Shown here: positions 1 to 8,505 of the stretch, piece by piece
Layout of the letters: each line of letters starts with the position of its first letter
Numbering within the stretch: the first letter of the stretch is position 1
Assembly (NCBI RefSeq): GCF_965222285.1
Contig: NZ_OZ244942.1
Span: 930,001-994,000, forward strand
Source: Tepidicaulis sp002389665
GTDB lineage: Bacteria; Pseudomonadota; Alphaproteobacteria; Parvibaculales; Parvibaculaceae
DNA: 64,000 nucleotides
Reading direction: 5' to 3'
Notes under the pieces: generated by a model
The model's input: the letters and a program-made list of their open reading frames with translations, nothing else
Told to the model about the DNA's origin: nothing
The model's database searches: none
Translations under genes and position numbers: made by a program

Positions 1-550
1 CGCTGCCAAGCTCGAGCGGCGTCAGCCCGCCGGCAAGCGCCGCCGCTGCCCCGCCCGAGGAGCCGCCGGGCCCGCAAGAGAGGTCCCAGGGGTTGTTTGT
101 CGTGCCATAGACCTCGTTATAGGTCTGAAGATCGCCGGAAAGGAACGGCACATTGGTCTTGCCGAAAATGATGGCGCCCGCATTGACGATGCGCTGAACG
201 GCCTCGGCATGGCGCGTGGGGCGGTGACCGGCGAATTGCGGCGCCCCGCCAACGGCCTTCATGCCCGCTACTTCCAGCGCGTCCTTGATGGTCATGGGCA
301 ACCCGTGCAAGGGCCCCCAGCTTTCCCCGCGCTTGCGGGCGGCGTCCGCCGCCTCGGCTTGCGCTTTGGCGGCGCCGAAATCCTGATCGACAATGGCGTT
401 GAGCGCCGGGTTATGGGCCTGCGCGCGGGCCTGAAAATAATCCACAAGCTCGGCGGAGGAGGTTTTGCCCCGCTCCAGCGCCTGCAGCAGCCGGTAGGCG
501 GGTTGAAAATGCCAGTCGCCCTGCGATGCACCCATCTGTGACGCGCCCAT
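1..550 (-). CDS. Amidase signature family hydrolase (N-terminal part, runs off the window)
   Basis: The first 183 residues of an amidase-signature enzyme, which hydrolyses carboxamides by a Ser-cisSer-Lys triad. The catalytic lysine is K89 in TIKDALEVAG, and the glycine/serine loop PGGSSGG (residues 161-167) carries the cis-serine. The nucleophilic serine would lie just beyond position 1, so the gene is cut by the window edge rather than broken. The ATG at 550 follows a strong GGAGGA ribosome site, which decides the start. It is divergent from the acyl-CoA ligase. Substrate cannot be told; glutamyl-tRNA amidotransferase GatA belongs to the same family, but the isolated context favours a catabolic amidase. 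Confidence 0.88.
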   Translation of the reverse strand, partial: MGASQMGASQGDWHFQPAYRLLQALERGKTSSAELVDYFQARAQAHNPALNAIVDQDFGAAKAQAEAADAARKRGESWGPLHGLPMTIKDALEVAGMKAVGGAPQFAGHRPTRHAEAVQRIVNAGAIIFGKTNVPFLSGDLQTYNEVYGTTNNPWDLSCGPGGSSGGAAAALAGGLTPLELGS

Positions 551-734
551 GCTCCGTTCCTCCTCATTTCTCTTTTTCACAAGAGTTATCGGGGTTTTGG
601 GGGGCTCACAAGGCAAAAGGGCCCCAATTTAGGCCGCCGGGGCGGCGCGGCAAGCGTTGTTTGACGCTGCGGTTCACTCTAAACTCGGGCCCAACAAGGG
701 GTAAAAGCCACACAAAACAGGCGAGGGACATGCC

Positions 735-2375
735 ATGCTGGGCTTGATGCAAGATTGGCCGCTTACGGTCGACAGAATTATCGATCACGCGAACCGTTTT
801 CATGGTGACCGCGAAATCATTACACGGACGGTCGAAGGGCCGATCCACCGCTGCACCTATAAGGATATTCACCTGCGCGCCCGCAAGCTTTCCCAGGCGC
901 TGAAGAAGCTGGGCGGCAAGAAGGGCGACGTTATCGCCACCATGGCCTGGAACACCTACCGGCATTTGGAAAGCTGGTACGGCATCACCGGCATGGGCGG
1001 CGTCTATCACACGCTGAACCCGCGCCTTTTCGCCGAGCAGCTCGTCTATATCATCAACCATGCCGAAGACCGTTTCATCCTGCTCGACACGACCTTCGTG
1101 CCGGTGATCGAAGCGATTGCCGATCAGCTTCCCAACGTCAAAGCCTTCATCCTGATGACGGATAAGGCCCATATGCCGGAAACGAAGCTGAAAAACGTCT
1201 ATTGCTATGACGAGATCGTGGAGGCCGAAGACGGCAACCATGTCTGGGAAAAGATGGACGAGAACGACGCCTGCGGTCTTTGCTACACGTCCGGTACGAC
1301 GGGCAATCCGAAGGGCGTGCTTTATTCGCACCGCTCCAACGTGCTGCACTCGCTCGCCGCCAATAATGCCGACGCGCTGGGCGCGCGCTCGCGCGACAGC
1401 ATTCTGCCCGTGGTGCCGATGTTCCACGCCAATGCCTGGTCGCTGGCATTCTCCGCGCCGGCTGTGGGCGCCAAGCTCGTCATGCCGGGCGCGCAGATGG
1501 ACGGGGAGTCGATCTTCGAACTGCTCGACAAGGAAGGCGTAACCATCACCGCCGCCGTGCCGACGGTCTGGCTCATGCTGCTGCAATATCTGGAAAAGAC
1601 GGGCGCCAAACTGCCCAAGCTCGACCGCGTGGTAATCGGCGGCTCGGCGGCGCCGCGCTCCATGATCCAGGCTTTCGAAGACAATTACGATGTGCAGGTC
1701 TTCCATGCCTGGGGCATGACCGAAATGTCGCCCATCGGCACGATCGGCTCCTTGAAAGCGGGCAATGAAGATCTCAGCCGCGAACAGCAGCTCGACCTGA
1801 AATGCAAGCAGGGCCGGGCGATCTTCACGGTGGAAATGAAAATCACCGATGATGACGGCAACGACCTGCCGAATGACGGCAAGGCCTTCGGCCATTTGAT
1901 GGTGCGCGGCCCCGCCATCGCCAAAGCCTATCTGAAAGGCGAGGGCGGCGAGATTCTCGATGCCGATGGCTGGTTCGACACGGGCGATGTCGCCACGATC
2001 GACGCGGACGGCTATATGCAGATCACCGACCGCTCGAAAGATGTCATCAAGTCGGGCGGGGAATGGATTTCCTCCATCGAGCTGGAAAACCTCGCCGTCG
2101 GCCATCCCGATATCGCCGAAGCCGCGGTCATCGGTATCGCACACCCCAAATGGGACGAGCGTCCCCTGCTTGTCGTCGTCACGAAAGAGGGCAAGTCACT
2201 GACCCGTGAAGACGTGCTCGGCTATATGGAAGGTAAGATCGCCAAATGGTGGATGCCGGACGATGTGGTCTTCGTCGAGGAGATCCCGCACACGGCAACG
2301 GGCAAGATCCAGAAACTGACGCTGCGCGAGCAGTTCAAAGGATATAAGTTGCCGACCGCCGATGCGGCCGAATAA
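735..2375 (+). CDS. Fatty-acyl-CoA synthetase (AMP-forming, DmdB/long-chain type)
   Basis: A 546-residue member of the acyl-adenylate-forming superfamily, which activates a carboxylic acid with ATP to acyl-AMP and then acyl-CoA. The P-loop-like motif YTSGTTGNPKG is at residues 184-194. The adenylate motif WGMTEMSP, the hinge segment ITDRSKDVIKSGGEWIS and the C-terminal lysine segment TATGKIQKLTLRE are all present. Length and the HAWGMTEMSP sequence fit the medium/long-chain FadD and methylthiopropionyl-CoA ligase (DmdB) subgroup, so the acid cannot be named with certainty. A GAGGGA site precedes the ATG at 735. It stands next to other acyl-CoA genes but is transcribed alone. Confidence 0.93.
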   Translation: MLGLMQDWPLTVDRIIDHANRFHGDREIITRTVEGPIHRCTYKDIHLRARKLSQALKKLGGKKGDVIATMAWNTYRHLESWYGITGMGGVYHTLNPRLFAEQLVYIINHAEDRFILLDTTFVPVIEAIADQLPNVKAFILMTDKAHMPETKLKNVYCYDEIVEAEDGNHVWEKMDENDACGLCYTSGTTGNPKGVLYSHRSNVLHSLAANNADALGARSRDSILPVVPMFHANAWSLAFSAPAVGAKLVMPGAQMDGESIFELLDKEGVTITAAVPTVWLMLLQYLEKTGAKLPKLDRVVIGGSAAPRSMIQAFEDNYDVQVFHAWGMTEMSPIGTIGSLKAGNEDLSREQQLDLKCKQGRAIFTVEMKITDDDGNDLPNDGKAFGHLMVRGPAIAKAYLKGEGGEILDADGWFDTGDVATIDADGYMQITDRSKDVIKSGGEWISSIELENLAVGHPDIAEAAVIGIAHPKWDERPLLVVVTKEGKSLTREDVLGYMEGKIAKWWMPDDVVFVEEIPHTATGKIQKLTLREQFKGYKLPTADAAE

Positions 2376-2446
2376 GCGGGCGCCGGCCGATCGAGAGTGC
2401 CGGTCAAGGGCAAGAATACCGGTGAAGGGTATAAGGGGTACGGATT

Positions 2447-3181
2447 ATGAACGAACGCTCGGCTTTCGCGCGTTGGAGTTTCAGGCTTGCGCTGCTCGCC
2501 GCCGTTGTCGGTGTGCTCGCGGTTCTCGGCCACAGGCTCGGGGTGATGGATTTCAGGCTGGCGATTTTCGGCCTGATGGGCAGCACGCTGATCGGCCTTG
2601 CCGCGGCGCTGTCCGGCGTTGCCGGTATCGCCATCACGCTGATGGGCCGCAAGGGCGGCACGGTCTTTGCCGCCGCCGGTCTGGTGCTCGGTCTTGTCGT
2701 TGCGGTGCCGGTGCTGCTTGCCGCGCAAGCAGGCTCCGCTGTGCCGCGCATTCACGACATTTCGACGGACCTTCAGGACCCGCCGAAATTCGTCGCCGTG
2801 CGGGCGCTGCGCACCCCGCAGCACAATTCCCTGGAACGGGAAGAACCGGGAAATCTCGGTGAGCTGCAACAGGCAGGTTATCCGGATCTCGGACCTGCGC
2901 TCATTGAGCGTCATCCGGGTCAGGTCTTCGAAGAAGCGCTGGCGCTGGTCAAAGAGCGCGGCTGGGAAGTCGTTGCCGTCTCCGTCGAAAACGGCACGAT
3001 CGAGGCGACGGATACGACCGCGCTGATGGGCTTCAAGGACGATGTGGTGATCCGCGTGCGTGAGGAAGCAGGCAAGGCGCTTGTCGATATGCGTTCCGCC
3101 TCCCGTGTCGGGCAAAGCGATCTCGGCACCAATGCCAAACGCATCGAAGCGTTTTTGAGCGATCTGAAAAACGCCGGCTGA
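2447..3181 (+). CDS. DUF1499 family membrane-anchored protein
   Basis: A 244-residue protein. The N-terminal 95 residues form about three hydrophobic segments separated by short polar turns. They are followed by the sequence DISTDLQDPPKF, the usual opening of a DUF1499 domain, which fills the rest. DUF1499 proteins are widespread in proteobacteria and have no settled biochemical role. An AAGGGG site precedes the ATG. The gene starts 71 bases after the acyl-CoA ligase on the same strand and ends at a hairpin shared with the convergent hydrolase gene. The linkage to the ligase is positional only. Confidence 0.85.
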   Translation: MNERSAFARWSFRLALLAAVVGVLAVLGHRLGVMDFRLAIFGLMGSTLIGLAAALSGVAGIAITLMGRKGGTVFAAAGLVLGLVVAVPVLLAAQAGSAVPRIHDISTDLQDPPKFVAVRALRTPQHNSLEREEPGNLGELQQAGYPDLGPALIERHPGQVFEEALALVKERGWEVVAVSVENGTIEATDTTALMGFKDDVVIRVREEAGKALVDMRSASRVGQSDLGTNAKRIEAFLSDLKNAG

Positions 3182-3205
3182 CAGGCCCGCACTCTCTAAT
3201 CGAAG

Positions 3206-3237
3206 CGCCCCGGTCTTGAGAAAGGCCGGGGCGTTTT
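3206..3237. terminator. Hairpin terminator between convergent genes
   Basis: CGCCCCGG (3206-3213) pairs with CCGGGGCG (3226-3233), with CTT/AAG extending the stem, and TTTT follows on the plus strand. It lies between the ends of the DUF1499 gene (3181, plus) and the hydrolase gene (3241, minus) and can serve both. Confidence 0.75.
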
Positions 3238-3240
3238 CGT

Positions 3241-4140
3241 TCAGGAAAGCCGGTATTGGTTCTCGATGCCGGGGGCGCCGTCCGTTGCAACGCGGCCCGT
3301 CTCGACCATGTGAATGAGATGGGCAAGCACCGAGCGGCGGGCGGCCGGGTGCAGGCGCTTGTCGATGTCGGCATACATGGTCTCGACCATGGCCGGGATG
3401 GTGGTGTGGCCTTCCTCGATCTGGCGCAGGATCTGCGCCTCGCGCTGGCGCCGGTGCACGAGATAGGCCCGCACGAAGGATTGGGGATTGGTGATGGCGG
3501 GCCCATGGGTCGGCCAATAAATCTCGTCGTCCCGGTCGAGCAGCTTTTTCAGCGAATTGAAATAGTCGCTCATATTGCCGTCGGGCGGGCTCACCACGCT
3601 GGTCGACCAGCCCATGACATGGTCGCCCGTGAACAGCGCTTTTTCTTCCCGCAGTCCGAAACACATATGGTTCGAGGTATGGCCGGGCGTGAAGACCGCG
3701 TCGAATGTCCAGCCATCCCCTTCGATGGTGTCGCCGTCTTCGAGCTTGATGTCGGGCTGAAATTTCCAGTCCGCGCCTTCCTCGCGCGCGCCGTCGTCTT
3801 TCTTCTCCCCGCCATGGGGGCCGTAGGCGAGGGTCGGTGCGCCGGTCAGCTTTTTAAGCGGCTCGGCGGCGGGCGAATGGTCCATATGCGTATGGGTGAT
3901 AAGGATATGGGTAACGGTTTCCCCTTCGATCGCCGCCAGCAATGCTTCCACATGATCGTTCATCAGCGGGCCGGGGTCGATCACCGCTACCTCGCCCTTG
4001 CCGACGATATAGGTGCCCGTGCCTTTGAAGGTGAAGCCGCCCGGATTATTGGCGGTCACCCGGCGGATCAGCGGCGATACCTGGTCGCAGCGGCCATATT
4101 CGATATCGATGTCGCGCACAAAAGGGATCTCGCTGCTCAT
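3241..4140 (-). CDS. Metallo-beta-lactamase-fold hydrolase (LACTB2/glyoxalase II-like)
   Basis: A 299-residue soluble hydrolase of the metallo-beta-lactamase superfamily. The zinc-binding motif HTHMDH is at residues 83-88. It is followed by the later metal ligand regions TPGHTSNHMCF and FTGDHVMG, and then a C-terminal helical region (residues about 220-299) like the winged-helix extension of human LACTB2 and related bacterial proteins. The family includes thioesterases, ribonucleases and glyoxalases, so the substrate is open. GGGAGG precedes the ATG at 4140. No signal peptide is visible, so it acts in the cytoplasm. It converges on the DUF1499 gene. Confidence 0.9.
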   Translation of the reverse strand: MSSEIPFVRDIDIEYGRCDQVSPLIRRVTANNPGGFTFKGTGTYIVGKGEVAVIDPGPLMNDHVEALLAAIEGETVTHILITHTHMDHSPAAEPLKKLTGAPTLAYGPHGGEKKDDGAREEGADWKFQPDIKLEDGDTIEGDGWTFDAVFTPGHTSNHMCFGLREEKALFTGDHVMGWSTSVVSPPDGNMSDYFNSLKKLLDRDDEIYWPTHGPAITNPQSFVRAYLVHRRQREAQILRQIEEGHTTIPAMVETMYADIDKRLHPAARRSVLAHLIHMVETGRVATDGAPGIENQYRLS

Positions 4141-4237
4141 TCGGGCCTCCCGTCTTCAACTGGCGCGCAGCATTCATGATTGAGCGCCGCCGCGCAAGGG
4201 CCGATGGGGAAGATAAATTTGCAGAAAAGATGGACGC

Positions 4238-4543
4238 TCAGGCCGCGATGTCGCTATCGGCGACGGGGCTGAGGGGTTTGCGCTTCGGGCGGGTGGTGCG
4301 CAGGATGCGGCCCATTTTCCCGGGCGCGCGCTTTTCCAGCATGATGACGCTGATATTGAGCCAGTGATAGCGCCGCCGCGCCTTGCGCAGCGTCCGCCGC
4401 ACGGAAGAAGAATAAATCAGCAGGATCACCAGCCCCGGCATCATCATGAAGAGGCCGAAGGCGAAAGGCGGCGGCAGCGGGGTCAGCACAAGGCCGGGCA
4501 CGAAAAGGCTCCATCCGAGTGCGATCATGAAAGTGCGGAACAC
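4238..4543 (-). CDS. Small hydrophobic protein of unknown function
   Basis: A 101-residue protein whose first 45 residues are two closely spaced hydrophobic stretches linked by PLPPPFAFG, resembling a membrane hairpin. A strongly basic tail (RRTLRKARRRYHW) should face the cytoplasm. It starts at GTG 4543 or at the in-frame ATG 4528; neither has a strong ribosome site. Composition and codon use look like real coding sequence, but I do not recognise the family. It is on the same strand as the hydrolase gene, 97 bases upstream. Confidence 0.6.
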   Translation of the reverse strand: MFRTFMIALGWSLFVPGLVLTPLPPPFAFGLFMMMPGLVILLIYSSSVRRTLRKARRRYHWLNISVIMLEKRAPGKMGRILRTTRPKRKPLSPVADSDIAA

Positions 4544-4753
4544 GGGGAGCGCCAGCCTGCCTTTAGGGTTTCAACTTTAAAAGAGATAAGCGCTTCTTTG
4601 TGGCAAGACAATGGTAGGCGCGGGCAGGAGGAGGGCCGGCGCGCGTCAATCGCGCGCCAATAACGGAACTGTGTTTGCCGTAAAAGGGCCCCCAAACAGC
4701 AAAGCGGCGCGGAAAGCCGCGCCGCCCACATTTTCGGGCCAAAAGGCCGTGTC

Positions 4754-4939
4754 TTAGTAGACCGTGGCGATATTCGCGATCATCGCGACCGTATAGACGC
4801 CGACAGCGGTATAACCCAGAGCCGTCACAACGTCGGACACGCGCCACGCTTTCATCCCCTGATACGCCATGCGAATGCCATAGCTAATGTCGCTGGGATG
4901 GAAAACTTCCGAAGAATTGATTTTATCGGTGGCAGCCAT
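4754..4939 (-). CDS. Small protein with one membrane segment, unknown
   Basis: A 61-residue protein: about 30 polar residues (with SEVFHPSDISYG) followed by a single C-terminal hydrophobic stretch (VVTALGYTAVGVYTVAMIANI). A GAGAGAG site precedes the ATG at 4939, supporting it as a translated gene although it is short. I do not recognise it. About 250 bases separate it from the PLP-enzyme gene and hold only that gene's terminator. Confidence 0.55.
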   Translation of the reverse strand: MAATDKINSSEVFHPSDISYGIRMAYQGMKAWRVSDVVTALGYTAVGVYTVAMIANIATVY

Positions 4940-5134
4940 GATGTCTCTCTCGGAGCCAGAGGTTTCGAATGATCCTTGCGGAAGGGCGGGGGAGGAGATG
5001 CCGGTTTCCGCAAGGCCAACAAGGCTAACGCCCTGTTAATCGTCAATTTATGGTGCGCTGCACAATAAATCAAGAGTCCGGGTGTAAAAATTTTGCAACG
5101 CAACATGAAAGAATGAGAAGGCAGGGTCACAAAA

Positions 5135-5172
5135 GCGAAGCCCCGGCAGGGGCAAGCCTGGCCGGGGTTCGT
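5135..5172 (-). terminator. Likely rho-independent terminator of the PLP-enzyme gene
   Basis: CCCCGGC (5141-5147) pairs with GCCGGGG (5161-5167), with CGAA/TTCG extending the stem around small bulges. On the minus strand the hairpin is followed by a short T-rich stretch (CTTTTGTG). It lies just after the stop of the gene ending at 5195. Confidence 0.55.
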
Positions 5173-5194
5173 AAGTGATTGAAAAATAAGGGAG

Positions 5195-6436
5195 TTAGCT
5201 GTAACGCGCTTCGCGCTTCTCCCCGGCATTCCCGGCCCGGATTTCCGCCATCCCGGCTTCGATATCGGCAAGATACTGGTCCGCCACTTCCGCATGGAAG
5301 GGGGAGAGCATCAGATGGAGGGAGGGCGGCTCGGTGGTGATGGAGGTAAACCAGCCCCGTTCCAGCAGTTTGCCCCACAGCGCATAGGCATCGACTTCCG
5401 GGTGGCGGAAGGCCAAAAGCCCGAGTTTGGGATCGCCCAGAATCTCGAAACCGAGTTTTTTGACCCCTTCCTGGATTTTCGCCCGCGTGGCGCAGACCGC
5501 GCCCTGCTTTTCCCTATAACCCTCGACGCCGAGGAAATTCATTACCGCCCAGGCCGCAGCGATGGCCCCGCCGGGGCGGGTACCGGCCAGGGTCGGCGTG
5601 ATCATGCGCGCGCCCGACCAGTCATCCGTGTCGAACGGCATATATTGGTAAAGCTCGGCGGAGCGGAACAGCACGCTCGAGGCGCCCTTGGCCGCATAGC
5701 CGTATTTGTGAAGGTCCGCCGACATGGAATGAACCGCCGGCACTTCGAAATCGAAGGGCGGCACGTCCACCCCGTTCATCCGCGCGAAGGGCGCGAAATA
5801 ACCGCCCACACAGGCATCCACATGCAGCCAGACGCCTTTTTCGGCGGCGACTTTCCCGAGCTCCGCAATGGGATCGATAATGCCGTGGGGGAAGTTGGGG
5901 GCCGAGCCCACCATCATCACGGTGTCCGCATCGATGACTTTCTTCATCGCCGCCGGATCGGCTTCGTAGCTCGTCTCGTTGATCGCAACGCGCCGCACTT
6001 CGATATCCATCATATGCGCGGCTTTTTCAAAGGCGGGATGCGCCGAGCGGGGCAGCACGATATTGGCTTTCGTCTTCGCCCGTCCGCTCGCGCGGGCATA
6101 ATCGCGTGCCGTCTTCAGCGCCATGGTGATGGAATCGGTGCCGCCCGAGGTGATCGCGCCCGTTGCCCCCTCCGGCCCGTGCAGAAGCGAAAGGGCCATG
6201 GAAATGACTTCCTCTTCCATCTGCTTGAGGCTGGGGAAGGCAAGCGGTCCGAGGCCATTCTCGGACATATACATCGTGTAGGCTTCTTTTTGGACTTTGG
6301 CGACCTCGGGCCCGGCATTGAAGACATAGACGGCGGTTTTGCCCTCGCGCCATTTGGCGTCATGGGCGCCGCGCTCTTCCATTTCTTTTTTCAGCTCGTC
6401 CCAGGCGCGGCCTTTTTCCGGCATTGTCACGCTCAT
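5195..6436 (-). CDS. PLP-dependent lyase/decarboxylase, sphingosine-1-phosphate lyase-like
   Basis: A 413-residue fold-type I PLP enzyme. The cofactor phosphate-binding turn is TSGGTDS (residues 96-102), the pyridine-binding aspartate lies in LHVDACVGG (204-212), and the Schiff-base lysine is K244 in ADLHKYGYAAKG. That DLHKYGYAxKG context is the one seen in sphingosine-1-phosphate lyases and related glutamate/tyrosine decarboxylases. Bacterial members of the subgroup also include amino-acid decarboxylases, so the substrate is uncertain. No membrane anchor is present, unlike eukaryotic lyases. A palindrome at 6502-6515 lies 66 bases before the ATG and recurs before the diiron gene, suggesting shared control. 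Confidence 0.88.
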   Translation of the reverse strand: MSVTMPEKGRAWDELKKEMEERGAHDAKWREGKTAVYVFNAGPEVAKVQKEAYTMYMSENGLGPLAFPSLKQMEEEVISMALSLLHGPEGATGAITSGGTDSITMALKTARDYARASGRAKTKANIVLPRSAHPAFEKAAHMMDIEVRRVAINETSYEADPAAMKKVIDADTVMMVGSAPNFPHGIIDPIAELGKVAAEKGVWLHVDACVGGYFAPFARMNGVDVPPFDFEVPAVHSMSADLHKYGYAAKGASSVLFRSAELYQYMPFDTDDWSGARMITPTLAGTRPGGAIAAAWAVMNFLGVEGYREKQGAVCATRAKIQEGVKKLGFEILGDPKLGLLAFRHPEVDAYALWGKLLERGWFTSITTEPPSLHLMLSPFHAEVADQYLADIEAGMAEIRAGNAGEKREARYS

Positions 6437-6501
6437 CTTGTCCTCCCTCTTGGCCGTTTCAGGCGGCCTGCCTTAAAGGTTTTGCCTAGCAGACCCGATC
6501 A

Positions 6502-6515
6502 TGACGCTGGCGTCA
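6502..6515. promoter_or_regulatory. Palindromic operator candidate, copy 1 (TGACGC-N2-GCGTCA)
   Basis: Perfect dyad TGACGCTGGCGTCA, 66 bases upstream of the PLP-enzyme start codon. The same half-sites with the same 2-base centre occur at 9727-9740 at nearly the same distance from another minus-strand gene. Size and symmetry suit a dimeric repressor such as a TetR- or GntR-type protein; the regulator is not identified here. Confidence 0.55.
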
Positions 6516-6536
6516 ATTTCCCAGGTTATTTCTAGA

Positions 6537-7346
6537 CTATTCGCCTTTGAATTCGGGCTCCCGTTTCTCGAAAAATGCCTTCACACCTTCGCGAACGTCC
6601 TTGGAAGGATTGGCGATCATCACCGAAAGCGCCGCATCGCCGAGCGATTGTTCAAGGCTCATGTCCCGCCCGCGCAGCATCATGGATTTGGCAAGGCGCA
6701 CGGCAAGCGGCGCGCGTTTGGCGAGCGTTTCGGCAAGCGCCAGCGCGCGGGCCTGCACGTCTGCATCCGGTACGACTTCCGTCAAAAGGCCGAGCGCGAG
6801 GGCTTCCTCCGCGCTATAGGTTTCGGCAAGCAGCGTCATCTTCAAAGCCCGGTCGAGGCCCATGGCGCGCGGAAAAAGCCAGGCGCCCCCTTCATCCGGC
6901 AGAAGCCCGAACCGCCCGCTCGTATCGCCGAGCTTTGCGCTTTGTGCCCCGATGCGCATGTCGCAGGAAAGGGCAAGCGTCAGCCCGCCGGCCACCGCCG
7001 CTCCATTCACTGCCGCGATCACCGGCTTGTCGAGGCGTGAAAGCGCCAGAATGACTTTATGCATTCCGTCGCGCATTTCCCGCCCGTGGGAAAGCTGCGC
7101 CTTCATCAGTGCGCCGTGCTCTTCGTCCGCGCCGCTCACATCGCCGCCCGAGCAAAACCCTTTCCCTGCGCCGGTCAGAATAAGCGCGCGCTGCTCGTCA
7201 TCGCGCAGATAAGCGTCGAGCGCTTCCACCAGTTCCTCGCAGAGCCGCGTCGTATAGGCGTTCATCGCCTGCGGCCGGTTCAGCGTGATGCGGGTGACGC
7301 GGGGCGCGGGCGTTTCGACGATAATCTCCTGAAAAGAGCTGGCCAT
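6537..7346 (-). CDS. Enoyl-CoA hydratase/isomerase family protein
   Basis: A 269-residue crotonase-fold enzyme. ITLNRPQAMNAYT marks the N-terminal strand, the first oxyanion-hole segment is GAGKGFCSGGDV, and the second is AAVNGAAVAGGLTLALSCDMRI. The hydratase glutamate positions near DTSGRFGLLPDEGG are partly kept (D and E remain), so either hydratase or isomerase activity is possible. The start is ATG 7346, because GGGAGG lies 6 bases before it; an ATG four codons upstream lacks such a site. It is divergent from a second crotonase-family gene, and the pair probably serves acyl-CoA breakdown. Confidence 0.9.
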   Translation of the reverse strand: MASSFQEIIVETPAPRVTRITLNRPQAMNAYTTRLCEELVEALDAYLRDDEQRALILTGAGKGFCSGGDVSGADEEHGALMKAQLSHGREMRDGMHKVILALSRLDKPVIAAVNGAAVAGGLTLALSCDMRIGAQSAKLGDTSGRFGLLPDEGGAWLFPRAMGLDRALKMTLLAETYSAEEALALGLLTEVVPDADVQARALALAETLAKRAPLAVRLAKSMMLRGRDMSLEQSLGDAALSVMIANPSKDVREGVKAFFEKREPEFKGE

Positions 7347-7481
7347 TTTTCCTCCCATTCCGGTCCTTTTGGCCGGTGCTTTTGATCGGCGCGTTTGGCG
7401 GCTAGTCTAGCAGCAATAGGAGATTGCAGCAGCAAGGGCCGGCAGGAAGGCCAGCCAGGAAGAATGAGAGGGAGGATAACG

Positions 7482-8354
7482 ATGTCGGAAGCGGTAAGAG
7501 CAGAGGCGCCCGGCGAAGCGGCGCATATGAGCTATGAGGTGAAAGACGGTATCGGCCTTATCACGCTGAACCGGCCCGACAAGCTCAATGCCTGGACAGG
7601 CGAAATGGAAAAAGGCGTCAAGCGCGCGGTGGGCGCGGCGGTGAAGGACGACAAGGTGCGCGTCATCGTGCTGACCGGTGCCGGGCGCGGCTTTTGCGCG
7701 GGCGCCGATATGAACCTTCTGCAATCCATCGAGCCGGAAGGCGGACGGCGCAACATCGTCAGCAAAGAGGAAGAAGAAGCGGTGGACCTTTCCTATGATC
7801 ACGGGCCCTCTGTGATCGAGCATTTCCATGGCCGCTTCGGCTATCTTTTCGAATGCCCCAAACCCATCATCGGCGCGATCAACGGCGCCTGCGCGGGGCT
7901 CGGCCTGGTGGTCTCGCTCTTCTGCGATCTGCGTTTTGCGAGTGAAGAGGCGAAGTTCACCACTTCTTTTGCCCAGCGCGGCCTTGTCGCCGAGCACGGC
8001 ATTGCCTGGCTGCTGCCGCGCCTCATCGGCTCGGCCCATGCGCTCGACCTTCTCATGTCCGCGCGCAAGATCGACGGCAGGGAAGCGGCCCGCCTCGGCC
8101 TCGTCAATCAGGCTTTTCCTGCAGATGAGTTCATGGAAGAGGTCACGGCCTATGCCCGCCATATGGCCGCAAACGTTTCCCCGCGCTCCATGGCGGTGAT
8201 GAAGCGGCAGGTCTATAAGTCGCTCTTTCAGGATTTCAATCAGTCGACCGACATGGCCGATAAGGAAATGCAGGCGAGCTTTAAGAGCGCAGACTTCAAG
8301 GAAGGCGTCGCGCATTTCGTGGAAAAGCGTGCGGCGAACTTTACGGGACGCTGA
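7482..8354 (+). CDS. Enoyl-CoA hydratase-family protein
   Basis: A 290-residue crotonase-fold protein. ITLNRPDKLNAWTGEM, the oxyanion segment GAGRGFCAGADMNLL, and AINGACAGLGLVVSLFCDLRF are all visible. In the catalytic region, TTSFAQRGLVAEHGIAWLLPRLIG carries one glutamate (E in AEHG) in the position of the second hydratase glutamate, while the first is less clear, so the exact reaction is open. GGGAGGATAACG precedes the chosen ATG at 7482; an upstream in-frame start at 7395 has no comparable site. It ends just before two tandem hairpins. Confidence 0.9.
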   Translation: MSEAVRAEAPGEAAHMSYEVKDGIGLITLNRPDKLNAWTGEMEKGVKRAVGAAVKDDKVRVIVLTGAGRGFCAGADMNLLQSIEPEGGRRNIVSKEEEEAVDLSYDHGPSVIEHFHGRFGYLFECPKPIIGAINGACAGLGLVVSLFCDLRFASEEAKFTTSFAQRGLVAEHGIAWLLPRLIGSAHALDLLMSARKIDGREAARLGLVNQAFPADEFMEEVTAYARHMAANVSPRSMAVMKRQVYKSLFQDFNQSTDMADKEMQASFKSADFKEGVAHFVEKRAANFTGR

Positions 8355-8368
8355 GTGCCATAAAAATG

Positions 8369-8392
8369 GGCGCTCCTTTTGCAAGGAGCGCC
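8369..8392. terminator. Hairpin terminator, first of a tandem pair
   Basis: Perfect 10-bp stem: GGCGCTCCTT (8369-8378) pairs with AAGGAGCGCC (8383-8392) around the loop TTGC. It lies between convergent genes ending at 8354 and 8506. The sequence CATAAAAATGG leads into this hairpin and also into the next one. Confidence 0.7.
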
Positions 8393-8407
8393 AAGAATCA
8401 TAAAAAT

Positions 8408-8435
8408 GGCCGCTTCTTCTTTCGAAGAAGCGGCC
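8408..8435. terminator. Hairpin terminator, second of a tandem pair
   Basis: Perfect 12-bp stem: GGCCGCTTCTTC (8408-8419) pairs with GAAGAAGCGGCC (8424-8435) around TTTC. On the minus strand an ATTTTTAT stretch follows, which suits termination of the diiron-protein gene; the plus-strand side is poor in T. Confidence 0.7.
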
Positions 8436-8505
8436 GGGCAGAGAGGCGGAAGGCTGGAGGACCAACCGCCGGGAGGAGAGCCTTGGTAGGCAGGCTCTTC
8501 GGGTC

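Noticed and set aside
652..676. TGACGCTGCGGTTCA upstream of the acyl-CoA ligase, a possible third operator copy
   Set aside because: Only the left half-site is exact; the right half differs from GCGTCA at two or more bases and spacing changes.
606..2144. 512-residue open frame on the minus strand
   Set aside because: Antisense to the acyl-CoA ligase; the GC-rich third positions keep this frame open, and its translation matches no family.
2222..3664. 480-residue open frame on the minus strand
   Set aside because: It spans parts of three real genes in opposite or other frames, and its product is low in complexity with no domain.
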